DNA of 64,000 bases, from NCBI RefSeq assembly GCF_015624485.1, contig NZ_CP061378.1, positions 2,542,001 to 2,606,000 on the forward strand. Direction: 5' to 3'. This stretch comes from Bradyrhizobium genosp. L (GTDB lineage: Bacteria; Pseudomonadota; Alphaproteobacteria; Rhizobiales; Xanthobacteraceae). Every line of letters begins with the position of its first letter. The stretch's first letter is position 1. The notes under the pieces are model-generated. The model saw only the letters and a program-made list of their open reading frames with translations. It was not told where the DNA came from and made no database searches. This document shows positions 25,605 through 34,100 of this stretch, in pieces. The translations under genes were made by a program, and so were the position numbers.

Positions 25605-27140
25605 ATGACGGCCGATGGTTCGATGGGAACGGAGGCGCTGCGGCCCGGGCAGCCGCAGGCGCTGCCGACATTCAAGATGCATGTCGATGGCGAATGGTGC
25701 GAGTCTGCTTCGGGTCAGTGGCTGGAGACCAAGAACCCTTACACCGGCAAGGCCTGGGCGCTGATTCCACGCGGCAACGCCGACGACATCGAGCGCGCCG
25801 TGCAAGCGGCGCATCGGGCCTTTGTCGCCGGATCATGGGCCAGCATGCATCCGAGCGATCGCGGCCTGCTGTTGCAACGGGTCGCCGATCTGATCGCGGC
25901 CAATGCGGAGCGGCTCGCCGAACTCGAGGTGCGCGACAACGGCAAGCTCAAGGTCGAGATGCTCGGCCAGATGCGCTATCTGCCGCGCTGGTTCCAGTAC
26001 TATGGCGGGCTTGCCGACAAGATCGAGGGCCGCATGCCGCCGATCGACAAGAAGGGCATGCTGCACTACGTATCATATGAACCCGTCGGCGTCGTCGGCG
26101 CCATCACGCCGTGGAATTCGCCGCTGCTGCTGACGGTGTGGAAGATCGCGCCCGCGCTTGCCGCCGGCAACACCGTGGTGATCAAGCCGTCGGAATTCGC
26201 CTCGACCTCGTTGATCGCGTTGGTCGAGCTGTTCGAACAGGCCGGCTTTCCCAAAGGCGTCATCAACGTCGTGACCGGTCTCGGCGCCGAGACCGGCGAG
26301 CCGCTGGTCGAGCACCCGCTGGTGACACGGATTGCCTTCACCGGCGGCAACATTGCCGGTCTCAGAATCTACCAGGCGGCGGCGCGGCAGTTCAAGCGCG
26401 TCTCGCTCGAACTCGGCGGCAAATCGCCGAACATCGTGTTCGCGGATGCGGCGATCGACGAGGCGATCAAGGGCGTCATCTCGGGTATCTTCGCCGCGAG
26501 CGGGCAGACTTGCATGGCTGGCTCGCGCCTGCTGCTGCATTCTTCGATTCACGATGCATTCCTGGCGCGCCTCGTCGAAGTCATGCGAGAGGCCCGGCTC
26601 GGCGATCCCAACAATCCCGACACCGACGTCGGGCCGGTCGCGACCGAGCAACAGCTCGAAAAAGTGCTGCGCTATATCGAGCTGGCGAAGCAGGAGGGCG
26701 CGCGCTGCGTGCTCGGCGGACGGCGCGCCGACGGGCCGGAATGCGGCGACGGCTGGTTTGTCGAGCCGACGATCTTCGCCGACGTCACCAACGACATGCG
26801 AATTGCACGCGAAGAGGTGTTCGGCCCGATCCTGAGCGTGATCAAATTCGACAGCGACGAGGAAGCCGTCGCGCTGGCGAACGATACGCCGTTCGGGCTT
26901 GCCGCCGGCCTCTGGACCACCGATCTTGCGCGTGCCCTGGCGCTGCCGAAGCGGCTCAGGGCCGGAACGGCGTGGGTCAATGCCTATCGGGTGGTGAGCT
27001 ATCTCGCGCCGTTCGGCGGCTTCAACGAGTCCGGCATCGGGCGCGAGAACGGCTACGACGCGATCTACGAATATCTGGAGCCGAAGAGCGTCTTCATCAA
27101 TCCGACGCCTGCGATCGGGAATCCCTTCACCCTGCAGTGA
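25605..27140 (+). CDS. NAD(P)-dependent aldehyde dehydrogenase
   Basis: 511 residues, normal for the superfamily. Catalytic residues are visible: the general base E269 in LELGGKSPN and the nucleophile C303 in SGQTCMAGSR. The cofactor-binding NSPLLLTVWKIAPALAAGNTVV-type region and FTGGNIAG are also present (FTGG replaces the more usual FTGS). It oxidises an aldehyde to the acid in the cytoplasm. It starts 32 bases after the binding-protein gene, so the two are probably co-transcribed. The substrate is not predictable from motifs alone. Confidence 0.88.
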   Translation: MTADGSMGTEALRPGQPQALPTFKMHVDGEWCESASGQWLETKNPYTGKAWALIPRGNADDIERAVQAAHRAFVAGSWASMHPSDRGLLLQRVADLIAANAERLAELEVRDNGKLKVEMLGQMRYLPRWFQYYGGLADKIEGRMPPIDKKGMLHYVSYEPVGVVGAITPWNSPLLLTVWKIAPALAAGNTVVIKPSEFASTSLIALVELFEQAGFPKGVINVVTGLGAETGEPLVEHPLVTRIAFTGGNIAGLRIYQAAARQFKRVSLELGGKSPNIVFADAAIDEAIKGVISGIFAASGQTCMAGSRLLLHSSIHDAFLARLVEVMREARLGDPNNPDTDVGPVATEQQLEKVLRYIELAKQEGARCVLGGRRADGPECGDGWFVEPTIFADVTNDMRIAREEVFGPILSVIKFDSDEEAVALANDTPFGLAAGLWTTDLARALALPKRLRAGTAWVNAYRVVSYLAPFGGFNESGIGRENGYDAIYEYLEPKSVFINPTPAIGNPFTLQ

Positions 27141-27161
27141 GGGGAGCGCGGATCGCAACGC

Positions 27162-27869
27162 TCACGGCCGACGACGGCGGATCACCAGGTAATAGGCGCA
27201 ACGCGTCTTGCCGTCGTTGGTGAACCGATAGGGCTCGCGGACATCGAAATAGAAGGAATCGCCGGTCTCCAGCACATAGCGCGCCTCGCCGGTCTCGACC
27301 GTCAGCTGGCCCTCATGCACGATCAGATATTTCTCGGTCGCCACCTTGTAGCGCGGCAGCTCGCCGGAGGATTCGCCGGGCGGAATCCGGTGCAGCAGGA
27401 ATTCGAGATCGTTGTCGAGGTGCGTCGGCGACAGATTGTGGCGCTCGAAGCCGGTCTCCGGATCGGTGAAGGCGAGCCGGTTGGCCTTGCGGATCACGGC
27501 CACTTGTGCCGGGTCGGGCTCCGCGCCCATCAAGGTCGACATCGAGACGTTGAGGCCCTTGGCGATACGCACGATGATCGCAAGCGTCGGGCTCTTCTCT
27601 CCGCGTTCGACCTTGGACAGCATGGCGCGGCTGACGCCGGACTGGGTCGCGAACTCTTCCAGCGTCAGCCCGGCCTGCGTGCGCAGCTGCTTGACCCGGC
27701 TGCCGACTTCGGCAACCAGCGCATCGTCGCCGGCGCGCTCGGTCCGCGGCGGCCGCTGCAGGCGCGCGCGCTTGGCGCCGGTTCCGACCTCGGCGGCGGC
27801 AGCGTCGCCCTTCGTTGGCCGGCCGGACTTCGATCTGTCGTGCATGCTGGAATGAGGAGTGGCGCGCAT
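27162..27869 (-). CDS. XRE-family regulator with C-terminal cupin domain
   Basis: 235 residues. A basic, low-complexity N-terminal tail precedes a helix-turn-helix (about 56-110; LTLEEFATQSGVSRAMLSKVERGEKSPT) and a small cupin sensor (about 160-225; EKYLIVHEGQLTVETG, GDSFYFD). Regulators of this type often control amine, amino-acid or aldehyde catabolism and bind a small ligand in the cupin. Convergent with the aldehyde dehydrogenase, it is a plausible regulator of that operon. Start uncertain: ATG at 27869 or 27845. Confidence 0.85.
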   Translation of the reverse strand: MRATPHSSMHDRSKSGRPTKGDAAAAEVGTGAKRARLQRPPRTERAGDDALVAEVGSRVKQLRTQAGLTLEEFATQSGVSRAMLSKVERGEKSPTLAIIVRIAKGLNVSMSTLMGAEPDPAQVAVIRKANRLAFTDPETGFERHNLSPTHLDNDLEFLLHRIPPGESSGELPRYKVATEKYLIVHEGQLTVETGEARYVLETGDSFYFDVREPYRFTNDGKTRCAYYLVIRRRRP

Positions 27870-27968
27870 CTCGGCGCATCATTTCAGAAGTCCGTGCTGG
27901 CCTCAAGAGCATCGGCGATGCAGACAGCACCACGGAGCCGGCGAGGTCGGCGTTTTCCCTTTGCGACG

Positions 27969-28865
27969 CTACGGTGCTTGCGCGGCGAACGCTCTGAGCA
28001 CCTCGACCAGCAGTCCAGGTGCCTCCTGCGCGACACAATGCCCGACGCCGGCAAAGGTCCGGCGGCTCGCATGCGGGATCAGCGCTGCGGCACGGTCGGC
28101 CATCTCGTGGTAGACCGGCCATGACTGCTCGGCGGTGGCGATGCAGACCGGACATTTGATCTCCGACAGCCACGGAAACGGATTGCCGCGTGCGTCGCCG
28201 GTATAGATCTGCTCCATGGCCTGGAAGATCGGCACCAGCAGCGCCGACTCGATCTCCGGCGTGCAGTGCAGCCGCACGCGGCCGTCGTCGAGCCGCGCGA
28301 AGCCGTGATGAACGTAGGCCCACAGGGCGGGTGCAGTCCATGGCACGAAGGCGGGCGCAGTGCGCAGGCGCTGGAACAGGGCATCGGCGCTATCGAATTC
28401 GGCCCGGCGGCGCAGCGTGCCCTGCACCGATGCCACCGACGCCTCGCTCAAACCGGCGTCGCGCGGTGTGTGCGGATCCATCACGGTCGGCTCCATCACG
28501 AACAGCCGCGCGAAGCGATCCGGCATCAGCTTTGCCGCCAGCAGCAGATCGGTGGCGCCGGCGCTATGGCCGATGCCGTAGATATCGCGGAGATCGAGGC
28601 GCTCGATCACCGTGCAGAGATCCTCGGCGAAATCCAGGAAATGATAGCGGTCGGCCGGCGGCTTGTGGCTGAGACCATGGCCGCGGCGGTCGAGCGCATA
28701 GACCGTGCAGTCGGCCGCCAGCGCCTCCGCCACCTCGGTCCAGACCTCGGCAACGAAACCGGTGCCGTGCAGCAGCAGCGCCGGCCGCTTTCCCGAGGCA
28801 GGTTCACCCCAGCGCGCCAGCGCGATCGGCGCGTCGCCGACGAGGATGCGGTGAGGGGAGGTCAT
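27969..28865 (-). CDS. Alpha/beta hydrolase
   Basis: 298 residues, alpha/beta-hydrolase fold. The oxyanion-hole region is LLLHGTGFVAEVW. The nucleophile elbow is GIGHSAGAT (S101) and the catalytic His is H276 in AGVGHCV. The acid residue is less clear (near TAEQSWP). I chose the ATG at 28865, preceded by GAGGAA, over the longer frame. It begins 7 bases after the stop of the GMC oxidoreductase, so the two are co-transcribed. Substrate unknown; an esterase or C-C hydrolase are both possible. Confidence 0.82.
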   Translation of the reverse strand: MTSPHRILVGDAPIALARWGEPASGKRPALLLHGTGFVAEVWTEVAEALAADCTVYALDRRGHGLSHKPPADRYHFLDFAEDLCTVIERLDLRDIYGIGHSAGATDLLLAAKLMPDRFARLFVMEPTVMDPHTPRDAGLSEASVASVQGTLRRRAEFDSADALFQRLRTAPAFVPWTAPALWAYVHHGFARLDDGRVRLHCTPEIESALLVPIFQAMEQIYTGDARGNPFPWLSEIKCPVCIATAEQSWPVYHEMADRAAALIPHASRRTFAGVGHCVAQEAPGLLVEVLRAFAAQAP

Positions 28866-28872
28866 GCTTCCT

Positions 28873-30492
28873 CTACCGCGCATCCTGCACAATCATCGCC
28901 GCGCCCTTCTCGGCGATCATCGCGGTCGGGGTGTTGGTGTTGCCCGAGGTGATGGTCGGCATCACCGAGGCGTCGGCGATGCGCAGGCCGTTGAGGCCGT
29001 AGAAGCGGAGGCGCTCGTCGACGACCGCCATCGGATCGTTCGCGGTGCCCATCTTCGCGGTGCCGACCGGATGGAAGATCGTGGTGCCGATGTCGCCAGC
29101 GGCTTTTGCGAGCGATGCATCGTCATCGCCGACGGCAGGGCCGGGCATGAATTCCTCGGGATGATATTTCTCCAGCGCCTTCTGCTTCATCAGTCTGCGC
29201 GTGGTGCGGATCGCGTCCGCCGCGACCTGGCGGTCGTCCTCGGTCGAGAGGTAATTCGGCGCGATCGACGGCTTGTCGTCCGCTGCCGCGGAGCGGATCC
29301 GCACCGTGCCGCGCGAGGTCGGTTGCAGATTGCAGGCGCTCACCGTGATCGCGGGGAAACGATGCAGGGGATCGCCGAACTTGTCGAGCGACAGCGGCTG
29401 CACGTGGAACTGGATGTTGGCGCGCGAGCGCGTGGCATCCGAGCGCGTGAAGATGCCGAGCTGCGACGGCGCCATGGTGAGGGGACCGCGGCGGCGGACC
29501 GCATAGTCGAGCCCCATCAGTCCGCGGCGGAACAGATTGTAATAGGTCTCGTTCAGCGTGCGCACGCCCGACACCTTGTAGATCGCGCGCTGCTGCAAAT
29601 GGTCCTGCAGATTATGGCCGATGCCTTGCACGTCGGCGACGATGTCGATGCCGAGCGGCGACAGCCATTCCGACGGGCCGATGCCGGAGCGCTGCAGCAC
29701 CTGCGTGGTGCCGATCGAGCCGGCGCAGAGGATCACTTCGCCCTTGGCGCGCGCCTCCATCGTCTCGTGGCCCTGCCGGAACAGCACGCCGGCGGCGCGG
29801 CCGCTCTCGATCACCAGGCGGTCGACCAGCACGTTGGTCTCGAGCCGCAGATTGGAGCGATTGAGCACCGGCTTGAGGAAGCCGCGCGCCGACGACCAGC
29901 GCCGGCCGCGCTTCTGGTTGACGTGGAAATAGCTGGTGCCTTCATTGTCGCCGGTGTTGAAATCCGGGATGCGCTTGATGCCCATCTCCTCGGCGGCGTC
30001 GCCGACCGCGTCGAGCACGTCCCATGACAGCCTGGGCGCCTCGATGCGCCAGCCGCCGCCGCTGCCATGATGCTCGCTCTCGCCGAGGAAATGATCCTCG
30101 AGCTTCCGGAACGCCGGCAGCACGTCGCTGTAGCTCCAGCCCGCAAGGCCGAGCTGCCGCCAGTGATCGTAATCCGCGGCCTGGCCGCGCATCGAGATCA
30201 TGGCGTTGATCGCGGACGAGCCGCCGATCACCTTGCCGCGCGGATAGCTCAGCGCGCGGCCGTTGAGGCCGGGCTCGGGCTCGGTCTTGAACATCCAGTC
30301 CGAGCGCGGATTGCCGATCGCGAAGAGATAGCCGACCGGGATGTGAAACCAGATCCAGTTGTCCCTGCCGCCGGCTTCCAGTAGCAGCACGCGCTTGCTC
30401 GAATCGGCCGACAGCCGGTTGGCCATGATGCAGCCCGCCGTACCTGCGCCGACCACGATATAATCGAAATCACCCTCGAGCCTTCGCGGCAT
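28873..30492 (-). CDS. GMC-family FAD oxidoreductase (choline dehydrogenase-like)
   Basis: 539 residues. The FAD-binding motif is at the N-terminus (IVVGAGTAGCIMANRLS). The GMC signatures GGSSAINAMISMRG and the later GSIGTTQVLQRSGIG are present, as is the catalytic pair region IFHPVGTAKMG and SGNTNTPTAMIAEKGA. It oxidises a primary or secondary alcohol to an aldehyde or ketone. A GAGGA site precedes the ATG. Together with the aldehyde dehydrogenase nearby it would make a two-step alcohol oxidation route; that pairing is inferred. Confidence 0.87.
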   Translation of the reverse strand: MPRRLEGDFDYIVVGAGTAGCIMANRLSADSSKRVLLLEAGGRDNWIWFHIPVGYLFAIGNPRSDWMFKTEPEPGLNGRALSYPRGKVIGGSSAINAMISMRGQAADYDHWRQLGLAGWSYSDVLPAFRKLEDHFLGESEHHGSGGGWRIEAPRLSWDVLDAVGDAAEEMGIKRIPDFNTGDNEGTSYFHVNQKRGRRWSSARGFLKPVLNRSNLRLETNVLVDRLVIESGRAAGVLFRQGHETMEARAKGEVILCAGSIGTTQVLQRSGIGPSEWLSPLGIDIVADVQGIGHNLQDHLQQRAIYKVSGVRTLNETYYNLFRRGLMGLDYAVRRRGPLTMAPSQLGIFTRSDATRSRANIQFHVQPLSLDKFGDPLHRFPAITVSACNLQPTSRGTVRIRSAAADDKPSIAPNYLSTEDDRQVAADAIRTTRRLMKQKALEKYHPEEFMPGPAVGDDDASLAKAAGDIGTTIFHPVGTAKMGTANDPMAVVDERLRFYGLNGLRIADASVMPTITSGNTNTPTAMIAEKGAAMIVQDAR

Positions 30493-30517
30493 GTCCTCGT
30501 TCCCGGCAGTCTTGTGT

Positions 30518-30606
30518 CGTCATGCCCGGGCTTGTCCCGGGCATCCACGTCTTTGTCCGTCCTAATAGTCAGACGTGGATGGCCGGGACAAGCCCGGCCA
30601 TGACGA
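30518..30606. repeat. Dispersed palindromic repeat (TCGTCATG type)
   Basis: It opens with TCGTCATGCCCGGGCTTGTC and closes with GACAAGCCCGGCCATGACGA, with an inner ACGTCT/AGACGT pair. It is an inverted repeat of about 89 bases between the divergent GMC and M20 genes, so it lies in or near their promoters. Confidence 0.85.
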
Positions 30607-30690
30607 GGGCGGGTGGCTGCCCTGTTGGGTGGACCGGCTCTTGCATGCTAGACAGGGCATCGCAGTCCAACTCCTGAGGCCAGACTCCCC

Positions 30691-31863
30691 ATGCCCATCG
30701 TCAACCGCGTCGCCGACCTGCAACCCGATATCCAGGCCTGGCGCCGCAACATCCACGAAAACCCCGAGCTGCTCTATGACGTGCACCGCACCGCATCATT
30801 CGTGGCGGACAGGCTGAAGGAGTTCGGCTGCGACGAGGTCGTGACCGGCCTCGGCAAGACCGGGGTGGTCGGCGTGATCAAGGGCAAGACGCCGGGCGGC
30901 AACGGCGATCTCAAGGTGATCGGCCTGCGCGCCGACATGGATGCGCTGCCGATCCAGGAAGAGACCAATCTGCCCTACGCGTCCAAGACGCCCGGTAAGA
31001 TGCATGCCTGCGGCCACGACGGCCACACCGCGATGCTGCTCGGGGCTGCGCGCTATCTGGCCGAGACGCGCAACTTCGCCGGCACCGCGGTCGTGATCTT
31101 CCAGCCGGCCGAAGAGGGCGGCGCCGGCGCTGCCGCGATGATCAAGGACGGGCTGATGGACCGTTTCGGCATCGAGCAGGTCTACGGCATGCACAACGGC
31201 CCGGGCATTCCGATCGGCGCGTTCGCGATCCGGCCCGGCCCGATCATGGCCTCGACCGACGAGGTCAATATCAGCATCGAGGGGCTCGGCGGCCACGCCG
31301 CGCGGCCGCACAAATGCATCGACTCGGTGATGGTCGGCGCGCAGCTGATCACCGCGCTGCAGTCGGTGGTGTCGCGCAGCGTCGATCCGCTCGACTCCGC
31401 CGTGATCTCGATCTGCGAATTCCACGCCGGCAACGCCCGCAACGTGATCCCGCAGACCGCGGAGCTGCGCGGCACCGTGCGCACGCTGACCCCGGAGGTC
31501 CGCCAGCTGGTCGAGAAGCGCATCGCCGAGGTCGTCAAGGGCGTGGCGATGCTGACCGGCGCCAGGATCGATCTCAACTACAAGCGCGGCTATCCCGTCA
31601 CCGTCAATCACGGTGCACAGACCGAATTCGCCTCCCGCATCGCCAGGGAGGTCGCCGGCGAGGCCAATGTGCACGAGATGCCGCCGCTGATGGGCGGCGA
31701 GGACTTCTCCTACATGCTGGAATCGCGCCCCGGCGCCTTCATCTTCTGCGGCAATGGCGACAGCGCCGGGCTGCATCACCCCGCCTACAATTTCAACGAC
31801 GAGGCGATCGTCTACGGCACGTCCTATTTCGTGAAGATCGTGGAGACCGCGCTGGCGGCGTGA
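30691..31863 (+). CDS. M20-family metallo-amidohydrolase (hippurate hydrolase/aminoacylase-like)
   Basis: 390 residues, M20D peptidase family. Metal-binding residues lie in HACGHDGHTAM, QPAEEGGAG, YGMHNGPG and a late GLHHPAYNFND. The dimerisation domain begins STDEVNISIEGLGGHAARPH. Members cleave N-acyl amino acids, hippurate or indole-acetyl amino acid conjugates; motifs do not say which. No clear ribosome-binding site is visible before the ATG. A terminator shared with the pit gene follows. Confidence 0.88.
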   Translation: MPIVNRVADLQPDIQAWRRNIHENPELLYDVHRTASFVADRLKEFGCDEVVTGLGKTGVVGVIKGKTPGGNGDLKVIGLRADMDALPIQEETNLPYASKTPGKMHACGHDGHTAMLLGAARYLAETRNFAGTAVVIFQPAEEGGAGAAAMIKDGLMDRFGIEQVYGMHNGPGIPIGAFAIRPGPIMASTDEVNISIEGLGGHAARPHKCIDSVMVGAQLITALQSVVSRSVDPLDSAVISICEFHAGNARNVIPQTAELRGTVRTLTPEVRQLVEKRIAEVVKGVAMLTGARIDLNYKRGYPVTVNHGAQTEFASRIAREVAGEANVHEMPPLMGGEDFSYMLESRPGAFIFCGNGDSAGLHHPAYNFNDEAIVYGTSYFVKIVETALAA

Positions 31864-31911
31864 GGCTGGCGCCGTTCGTCCTCGCGGCAACAACGCGTCA
31901 TCCGGAATGCA

Positions 31912-31942
31912 AAAGGGCCCGCACCTGAAGTGCGGGCCCTTT
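31912..31942. terminator. Bidirectional terminator, M20 gene / pit
   Basis: AAAGGGCCCGCAC and its exact complement flank a CTGAA loop. The flanking A- and T-rich ends allow it to work on both strands. Confidence 0.9.
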
Positions 31943-31965
31943 CGTTTTGACGGAGCCTGTCGGCG

Positions 31966-33588
31966 TCAGAACACGTGGTAGAAGATGTAGTACAGCACGC
32001 CCGAGAGGATCATCGCGGCCGGCAGGGTCAGCACCCAGGCCATCGCGATGTTGCGGATCGTCGACCATTGCAGGCCGGAGCCGTTGGCGGCCATCGTGCC
32101 GGCGATGCCGGACGACAGCACGTGGGTGGTCGAGACCGGCAGGCCGTAGCCGTCGGCCGCCGCGATCGTGGCGGCTGCGGTGATCTCGGCGCAGGCGCCC
32201 TGGGCGTAGGTCAGGTGGGTCTTGCCGATCTTCTCGCCGACGGTGACGACGATGCGCTTCCAGCCGACCATGGTGCCGAGGCCGAGCGCGATGGCGACGG
32301 CGAATTTCACCCAGGTCGGGATGAACTTGGTCGCGGTATCGAGCCCGCCCTTGTAGTCGTTCAGGGTGGCGACGTCGGCAGCCGAGAGCTCGGCTTCCTT
32401 GTCCTTCATCAGGAAGCGGATCGCTTCGGAGACGAGGTACATGTCGTTACGGGTGTTGCCGACCGTGTCCGGCGGGACCTTGGCCAGCGAGCCGTACTGG
32501 TTGACCTGGTTGCTGATGTCGCGCACCAGCACCGCCAGCGACGGGAACGTGCCCTCGTTGATCTGATGCTGCGAGACGTAGTTGGTCACGGCCGGGCGCG
32601 GATTGCCGATCACGTTGTAACCGGCGGCCTTGCCTTCGATGACCTTGCTGGCGGCCTGCGAGGTGGTCGCGAACTTGGCGAGCTGGCTGTCGGGCATCGA
32701 GCGGTTCAGCGCGTAGGCCGTCGGCACGGTGCCGATCAGGATCAGCATGATCAAGCCCATGCCCTTCTGACCGTCGTTGGAGCCGTGGAAGAAGCTGACC
32801 AGCGTGCAGGTCAGGATCAGGATGCCGCGGATCCACCACGGCGGCGGCTGGTCGCCGACCGGCTCGCCGAACAGGGCCGGAGTCACACGGGCCAGCACGG
32901 CCTTGAGGATGAAGAGCAGGCCGGCCGCGAGCACGAAGCCGAACAGCGGCGAGAGCAGCAGCGCCTTGGCGATGCCGGCCGCCTGCGACCAGTCCACACC
33001 CGAAGTGCCGTCACGGCCGCGCAGCAGCGCGTTGGTGATGCCGACACCCATGATCGAGCCGATCAAGGTGTGCGAGCTGGAGGCCGGCAGGCCGAGCATC
33101 CAGGTGCCGAGGTTCCAGATGATGGCCGCGATCAGCAGTGCGAACACCATCGCGAAACCGGCGCTGGAGCCGACCTGCAGGATCAGCTCGACCGGCAGCA
33201 GCGACACGATGCCGAACGCGACCGCACCGCTCGAGAGCAGCACGCCGAACAGGTTGAACATGCCCGACCACACCACGGCGATGTGCGCCGGCATCGAGCG
33301 GGTATAGATCACGGTGGCGACCGCGTTGGCGGTGTCGTGGAAGCCGTTGACGAACTCGAAGCCGAGCGCGATCAACAGCGCGACGAACAACAGCATGTAG
33401 GGCAGGAACGAGCTGACCCGCGTACCCGTGGCGTCGACATCCGAATAGATGCTGTAGGCGACGAACAGCAGAGCTGCCGCGACGACGCCCAGGTAAATGA
33501 CACCGGTCAGAGGGTGAAAGCCCTTGTCGAGATCCGGGCCCTTTTTGAGGGCCGGCTCGATCGAGCCGGGTAACGCCATATCGCTCAT
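31966..33588 (-). CDS. pit: Low-affinity inorganic phosphate transporter, PiT family
   Basis: 540 residues, about 10-12 membrane helices. The PiT signature appears as GFEFVNGFHDTANAVAT near residue 80, a second copy-like stretch is HGSNDGQKGMG, and the late GLPVSTTHVLSSG completes the duplicated fold. A soluble insert of about 130 residues (roughly 300-420) separates the halves, typical of the longer alphaproteobacterial Pit proteins. It takes up phosphate with a cation. AGGAG precedes the ATG. A possible PHO half-site (CTGTCAT) lies about 50 bases upstream. No phoU-like pit accessory gene is adjacent. Confidence 0.9.
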   Translation of the reverse strand: MSDMALPGSIEPALKKGPDLDKGFHPLTGVIYLGVVAAALLFVAYSIYSDVDATGTRVSSFLPYMLLFVALLIALGFEFVNGFHDTANAVATVIYTRSMPAHIAVVWSGMFNLFGVLLSSGAVAFGIVSLLPVELILQVGSSAGFAMVFALLIAAIIWNLGTWMLGLPASSSHTLIGSIMGVGITNALLRGRDGTSGVDWSQAAGIAKALLLSPLFGFVLAAGLLFILKAVLARVTPALFGEPVGDQPPPWWIRGILILTCTLVSFFHGSNDGQKGMGLIMLILIGTVPTAYALNRSMPDSQLAKFATTSQAASKVIEGKAAGYNVIGNPRPAVTNYVSQHQINEGTFPSLAVLVRDISNQVNQYGSLAKVPPDTVGNTRNDMYLVSEAIRFLMKDKEAELSAADVATLNDYKGGLDTATKFIPTWVKFAVAIALGLGTMVGWKRIVVTVGEKIGKTHLTYAQGACAEITAAATIAAADGYGLPVSTTHVLSSGIAGTMAANGSGLQWSTIRNIAMAWVLTLPAAMILSGVLYYIFYHVF

Positions 33589-34077
33589 TGGTTAATTCTC
33601 CTGTCCCCAATGGCTGCGACTTTGATCCATCCATATGACAGGCAATTGAAATCCGGCCTGCGAAATGCACAGAACCGCCCCGGCGGTGGAAATTCCGCGA
33701 AATCTTTGTGCAATGCATTGATGGGCCACGCCCCTTCGCGATCTCGTGGCAACGCTTGCCAATGGGCGCTGGTGGATTTCGCCGGCCGAGGGCGGCGGTC
33801 AGGACGGCGCCTGTCGCTCACATTTCGTCGGGCGGGAAATTATTAACGGAGACCGGCCGGCCAGGTAAGTCGAAGTCGGATAAGCCGAGGCCGGATAAGT
33901 CGAGGTCGCGCGCTGCGTGATTGGGGCTAGTCGAACCACGCAGCGCGCCGACCTCAGGGAACGTCATGGCGTGAACATGACGCCCAATCGTATGCGACCG
34001 TATCATGGATCAATTAAAGGTTGTAGGCATTTGTGAGGCTTTTCAACAATCTCACACCAAAGTGTGGTTCCCGCCGA
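33589..34077. other. Intergenic, pit to udgX
   Basis: About 490 bases without a supported gene. It contains a CTGTCAT PHO-like half-site on the minus strand (33635-33641) in the pit promoter area and a three-copy 15-base tandem repeat (33866-33910). Near 34053-34066 a short CACACC/GTGTG hairpin lies behind udgX. Nothing else was recognisable. Confidence 0.5.
33866..33910. repeat. Three-copy 15-base tandem repeat
   Basis: Three consecutive units of the form TAAGYCGARGYCGGA (33866-33880, 33881-33895, 33896-33910); the third diverges at its end. The copy number may vary between strains. Confidence 0.75.
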
Positions 34078-34098
34078 GTTCCTGCACGTTGCAGGAAC
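34078..34098 (-). terminator. Possible terminator hairpin after udgX
   Basis: GTTCCTGCA and its complement TGCAGGAAC around a 3-base loop, starting 2 bases beyond the udgX stop. No U-tract follows on the minus strand, so termination is uncertain. Confidence 0.35.
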
Positions 34099-34100
34099 GA

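Noticed and set aside
34020..34098. EcfG-type promoter on the minus strand near GGGAACC
   Set aside because: The spacing from GGAAC to the nearest GTT is too long, and it would point away from any nearby gene start.
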